8,225 bases of DNA from Bryobacterales bacterium. GTDB lineage: Bacteria; Acidobacteriota; Terriglobia; Bryobacterales; Bryobacteraceae. How positions within the stretch are numbered: the stretch's first letter is position 1; every line of letters starts with the position of its first letter. The translations under genes and the position numbers were made by a program. The notes below the pieces were generated by a model that saw only the letters and a list, made by a program, of their open reading frames with translations, did not search any database and was not told the DNA's origin. The stretch lies in the NCBI GenBank assembly GCA_003154855.1, contig PMEV01000400.1:1-8225 (forward strand), in the 5' to 3' direction. Below are positions 6,460-8,225 of the stretch, piece after piece.

Positions 6460-7201
6460 CCACGGCCGTCACCTGCCCGATGATGTCGATCTCGTCGGGA
6501 TAAACGAACATCTCCGGACTGCACTGGGAGGCCGGGTGGGGCTGCAACAGCAGGCGATCGCCGGTCAGATTGCACCAGCAACAGGCGTACCCCTTGCGAT
6601 GTTCGAAGAAGTAGATCGGCCGCTCGAACTCGCTGGCCCAGGCGTTATCGGCGACTTTGCGCCGCGTCTCGTCGATGACCACCAGCGAGCCCGGCTGCAG
6701 CAAGGGGTACATGGACCAGTCCTCCGTCCCCACAAAGCCGTAGCGCTGGCTCTTCAGGTCCATTCCGTTCAGCAGCATCAAGGGCAGTTTTCCCCAGCGC
6801 TGGATCATGCGGCTCAGGTAAGTGGTGCGCCGCAAGTCGATGCCCGGGTCCAGGGAAATGGGGAGCAGCACCTCGCCCCGGCTGTCCGGCTGGAAGCCGA
6901 TGAGGTGGGTCCGGTCGATCTCCACCACGTTCACCGAATCCGCCGCCAGCGCTCCCAGATCGACTCCATACCACTCCAGCACCTCGGCCAGGTCCAGCCG
7001 GTAGATTGCGCACAGGGAGTAGAGCCGGTATATAGTGGGAACGGTGCCCTTGTTCTCTATGTCCGACAGGCGGCTGAGCGCCATGATGAATTCGTCGTTT
7101 TTGTGGCGCTCGGCGATGCGCAGACTGGCTTCTTCGACGTCCCGATAGCGGAGGTTGAGGCGCTCGCGTGCTCGTTTGAGTTTTTGCCCGGCTTCCTCCA
7201 T
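6416..7201 (-). CDS. XRE-type HTH regulator with LexA/S24-like C-terminal domain
   Basis: A 261-residue predicted DNA-binding regulator. Residues 7-80 form an XRE/Cro-like helix-turn-helix region with an unusually long stretch between its helices, ending SRLSDIENKGTVPTIYRLYSL (43-63). The C-terminal half resembles the S24/LexA peptidase fold: GTEDWSMYPLLQPGSLVVID (158-177) corresponds to the LexA/CI segment carrying the nucleophilic Ser, here Ser163. The strand that normally carries the catalytic Lys reads YACCWCNL (205-212); by my alignment the Lys position is Cys208, so self-cleavage is doubtful. Three cysteines (207, 208, 210) and Cys227 could bind metal or sense redox; that is inference. 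ATG 7201 is preceded by AGAGAGGA about 7 nt upstream; upstream codons in frame lie in the leader. The protein ends with a basic tail (GKRRRTRS). Confidence 0.82.
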   Translation of the reverse strand: MEEAGQKLKRARERLNLRYRDVEEASLRIAERHKNDEFIMALSRLSDIENKGTVPTIYRLYSLCAIYRLDLAEVLEWYGVDLGALAADSVNVVEIDRTHLIGFQPDSRGEVLLPISLDPGIDLRRTTYLSRMIQRWGKLPLMLLNGMDLKSQRYGFVGTEDWSMYPLLQPGSLVVIDETRRKVADNAWASEFERPIYFFEHRKGYACCWCNLTGDRLLLQPHPASQCSPEMFVYPDEIDIIGQVTAVAMRLDQGKRRRTRS

Positions 7202-7210
7202 GCTATGATC

Positions 7211-7240
7211 CTCTCTCGGCGGGCTTCGCCTAACGGAGAG
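7211..7240 (-). promoter_or_regulatory. possible hairpin masking the ribosome binding site of the XRE regulator
   Basis: In the minus-strand leader, CTCTCC (7240-7235) can pair through 5 bp with the GAGAGAG (7217-7211) that forms part of the Shine-Dalgarno. A small GGC-GAA-GCC stem lies between them. The pairing is short, so control of translation is only a possibility. Confidence 0.25.
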
Positions 7241-7399
7241 CGTTCCCCGGGGCGTGGGATTGCCGGCCACGCGCCAGAAGACCCGGGTCGAAGTAGGGGA
7301 AAGTGCCTGCGGCCCATGAAGAATCTTCAGCTTCAATGCTTCGTGGCGCAGGTCGCGATGGGCTTGGCGCTTTCACCGTTAGCTGCTGGCTCAGGTTGA

Positions 7400-7428
7400 A
7401 TTATAGCGACGCTAGGGGAACAGGGCAA
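7400..7428 (-). promoter_or_regulatory. sigma70-like promoter for the XRE regulator
   Basis: On the minus strand TTGCCC (7428-7423), a 17-nt spacer and a perfect TATAAT (7405-7400) form the best promoter in the window. The predicted start near 7393 gives an unusually long leader of about 190 nt before ATG 7201. On the plus strand the same AT-rich spot offers TATAGC (7402-7407) as a weak -10 for ubiX, with a poor TTAGCT at the -35. Confidence 0.55.
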
Positions 7429-7445
7429 GAGAGTCGCGATGTTTT

Positions 7446-7470
7446 TGTTCTGAATTCGGAACAGATTTTT
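7446..7470 (+). promoter_or_regulatory. inverted repeat plus T-tract just before ubiX (operator or attenuator)
   Basis: TGTTCTGAATTCGGAACA (7446-7463) is a near-perfect 18-bp palindrome with one T/G mismatch, which becomes a wobble pair in RNA. On the plus strand it is followed by GA and TTTTT (7466-7470), and the ubiX Shine-Dalgarno starts right after. It could be an operator for the neighbouring HTH regulator, or a weak intrinsic terminator acting as an attenuator for ubiX. The AU-rich stem makes the terminator reading uncertain. Confidence 0.4.
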
Positions 7471-7471
7471 C

Positions 7472-7477
7472 AGGAGG
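7472..7477 (+). promoter_or_regulatory. Shine-Dalgarno of ubiX supporting a TTG start
   Basis: AGGAGG lies 7 nt before TTG 7485. The conserved MRIIVAVTGASG start of UbiX begins exactly at this codon, so the unusual initiator is well supported. Confidence 0.75.
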
Positions 7478-7484
7478 AGCCGTT

Positions 7485-8066
7485 TTGCGCATCATTGTCG
7501 CCGTCACCGGAGCCAGCGGCTCCATCTATGGACTGCGTCTTTTGGAGAAACTCCGTTCCAATCCCGCCGTCGAGCTGCATTTGCTGGTGACCCGTACGGG
7601 AGAACGCACTTTGTACCTGGAAACCGGCCGCAAGCCGGCCGAACTCAGGGCGCTGGCCCACTTCTCCTATTCCATCGAGGACGTCGGCGCGCGGCTGGCC
7701 AGCGGCTCTTTCCCGACCCAGGCCATGGTCGTCGCGCCCTGCTCGATTCGCACCATGTCGGCGATTGCCTCGGGCATCAGCTCCAATCTGCTGCTCCGCG
7801 CGGCCGACGTCACCCTCAAGGAGCGGCGCCGGCTGATCCTCATGGTCCGCGAGACCCCCTTCCATCTGGGCCATCTCCGTTCCATGGTCGCTCTGACCGA
7901 GATGGGCGCCATTATCGCCCCTCCGATTCCGGGATTCTATCACCAGCCGCAGAGCGTCCTGGAGCTGGTCGACCACAGCGTGGACCGGGTGCTGGACCTG
8001 CTCGGCCTGCCGGCCCAGGATGCCCGCCGCTGGGACCCTGCTCCGGACCCCTCCCAAGGAGTTTGA
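7485..8066 (+). CDS. ubiX: flavin prenyltransferase UbiX
   Basis: Cytoplasmic enzyme that joins a dimethylallyl group to FMN to make prenyl-FMN, the cofactor of UbiD-type (de)carboxylases. The 193-residue length is typical. Family signatures are the N-terminal FMN-binding TGASGSIYG (8-16), APCSIRTMSAIASGISSNL (84-102), RAADVTLKERRRLIL (105-119), VRETPFHLGHLRSM (121-134) and GFYHQPQSVLELVD (150-163). The start is TTG 7485, supported by AGGAGG (7472-7477) 7 nt upstream; no ATG lies nearby in frame. pheA follows after 1 nt, with its Shine-Dalgarno inside the last ubiX codons, so the two are co-transcribed. The partner UbiD-type enzyme is not in the window; menaquinone synthesis is a likely use, but that is inference. 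Confidence 0.95.
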   Translation: MRIIVAVTGASGSIYGLRLLEKLRSNPAVELHLLVTRTGERTLYLETGRKPAELRALAHFSYSIEDVGARLASGSFPTQAMVVAPCSIRTMSAIASGISSNLLLRAADVTLKERRRLILMVRETPFHLGHLRSMVALTEMGAIIAPPIPGFYHQPQSVLELVDHSVDRVLDLLGLPAQDARRWDPAPDPSQGV

Positions 8067-8067
8067 A

Positions 8068-8225
8068 ATGAAGAAACCTGCCCTACGAGCCGCCTTCCAG
8101 GGCGAACCCGGCGCGTTCAGCCAGGAAGCCCTCGAGAAGCTCCTCGGCAAACGCGCGGAAGCCGTTCCTTGTCAGCGATTTGAAGATGTTTTCCTCATGC
8201 TCAAGGAGAAGCGCGTCTCCGGCGC
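8068..8225 (+). CDS. pheA: prephenate dehydratase PheA (N-terminal part, cut by window edge)
   Basis: Only the first 52 codons are present. The sequence after the start, RAAFQGEPGAFSQEAL (7-22), is the nucleotide-free signature of the prephenate dehydratase periplasmic-binding-like fold, and AVPCQRFEDVFLML (32-45) matches the following conserved segment. The enzyme converts prephenate to phenylpyruvate in phenylalanine synthesis. With no chorismate mutase domain at the N-terminus, this is a monofunctional-type start rather than the E. coli bifunctional P-protein; a C-terminal ACT domain is expected beyond the edge. ATG 8068 follows AAGGAG (8056-8061) with 6 nt spacing, 1 nt after the ubiX stop. 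Confidence 0.88.
   Translation, partial: MKKPALRAAFQGEPGAFSQEALEKLLGKRAEAVPCQRFEDVFLMLKEKRVSG

Noticed and set aside
7202..7336. 45-codon N-terminal extension of the XRE regulator from a TTG at 7336
   Set aside because: The extension is Pro/Arg-rich and not HTH-like, while ATG 7201 has its own Shine-Dalgarno. The stretch fits an untranslated leader better.
6311..7399. 362-codon plus-strand frame opposite the XRE regulator
   Set aside because: It overlaps two supported genes and its translation has no recognisable domain; it is a shadow of the regulator.
7352..7441. Direct repeat GTCGCGATG at 7352-7360 and 7433-7441
   Set aside because: It is nine bases in a GC-rich region, with no symmetry and no consistent spacing to promoter elements; probably chance.
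7470..8150. 226-codon minus-strand frame opposite ubiX and the pheA start
   Set aside because: ubiX and pheA are both recognisable on the plus strand with Shine-Dalgarno sequences. The antisense frame has no motif and no ribosome binding site.

Overview
This is a GC-rich, gene-dense bacterial chromosomal window. Ten protein-coding genes can be supported, two of them cut by the window edges. I suspect an Acidobacteriota member (Solibacter/Bryobacter-like). That rests on recollection of similar lineage-restricted hypothetical families and of a regulator with an XRE HTH plus a LexA-like fold; no rRNA or other phylogenetic marker is present. I see no rRNA, tRNA, CRISPR array, transposase or phage gene.

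Left part, minus strand: fabH (beta-ketoacyl-ACP synthase III, GTG start) is followed 7 nt later by hrpB (DEAH-type helicase, running off the left edge), probably as one transcript. Divergent from fabH on the plus strand is a SprT-like zinc-metallopeptidase-fold protein. It ends at a perfect hairpin facing a minus-strand gene for a single-pass membrane protein of unknown function.

Middle, minus strand: the single-pass protein gene (4584-4063) has its own promoter candidate. Upstream lies a seven-helix membrane protein of unknown function (5511-4690). Upstream of that is a very small gene (5805-5686) for a 39-residue exported peptide with a CxxC motif, preceded by a good Shine-Dalgarno sequence and a perfect 18-bp palindrome.

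Right part: a plus-strand 152-aa protein of unknown function overlaps by 44 nt, tail to tail, a minus-strand regulator with an XRE-type HTH and an S24/LexA-like C-terminal domain. In that domain the position expected for the catalytic lysine lies in a CCWC cluster. A 283-nt divergent intergenic region separates the regulator from ubiX (flavin prenyltransferase, TTG start), followed after 1 nt by the start of pheA (prephenate dehydratase), cut by the right edge. The intergenic region holds a strong-looking minus-strand promoter and, just before the ubiX ribosome binding site, an inverted repeat followed by a T-tract.

The metabolic genes (fabH, ubiX, pheA) are housekeeping functions in fatty-acid initiation, prenyl-FMN supply and phenylalanine synthesis. 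No dedicated new multi-gene system is evident. The most unusual items are the lysine-less LexA-fold regulator and the micro-secreted CxxC peptide with its palindromic leader.
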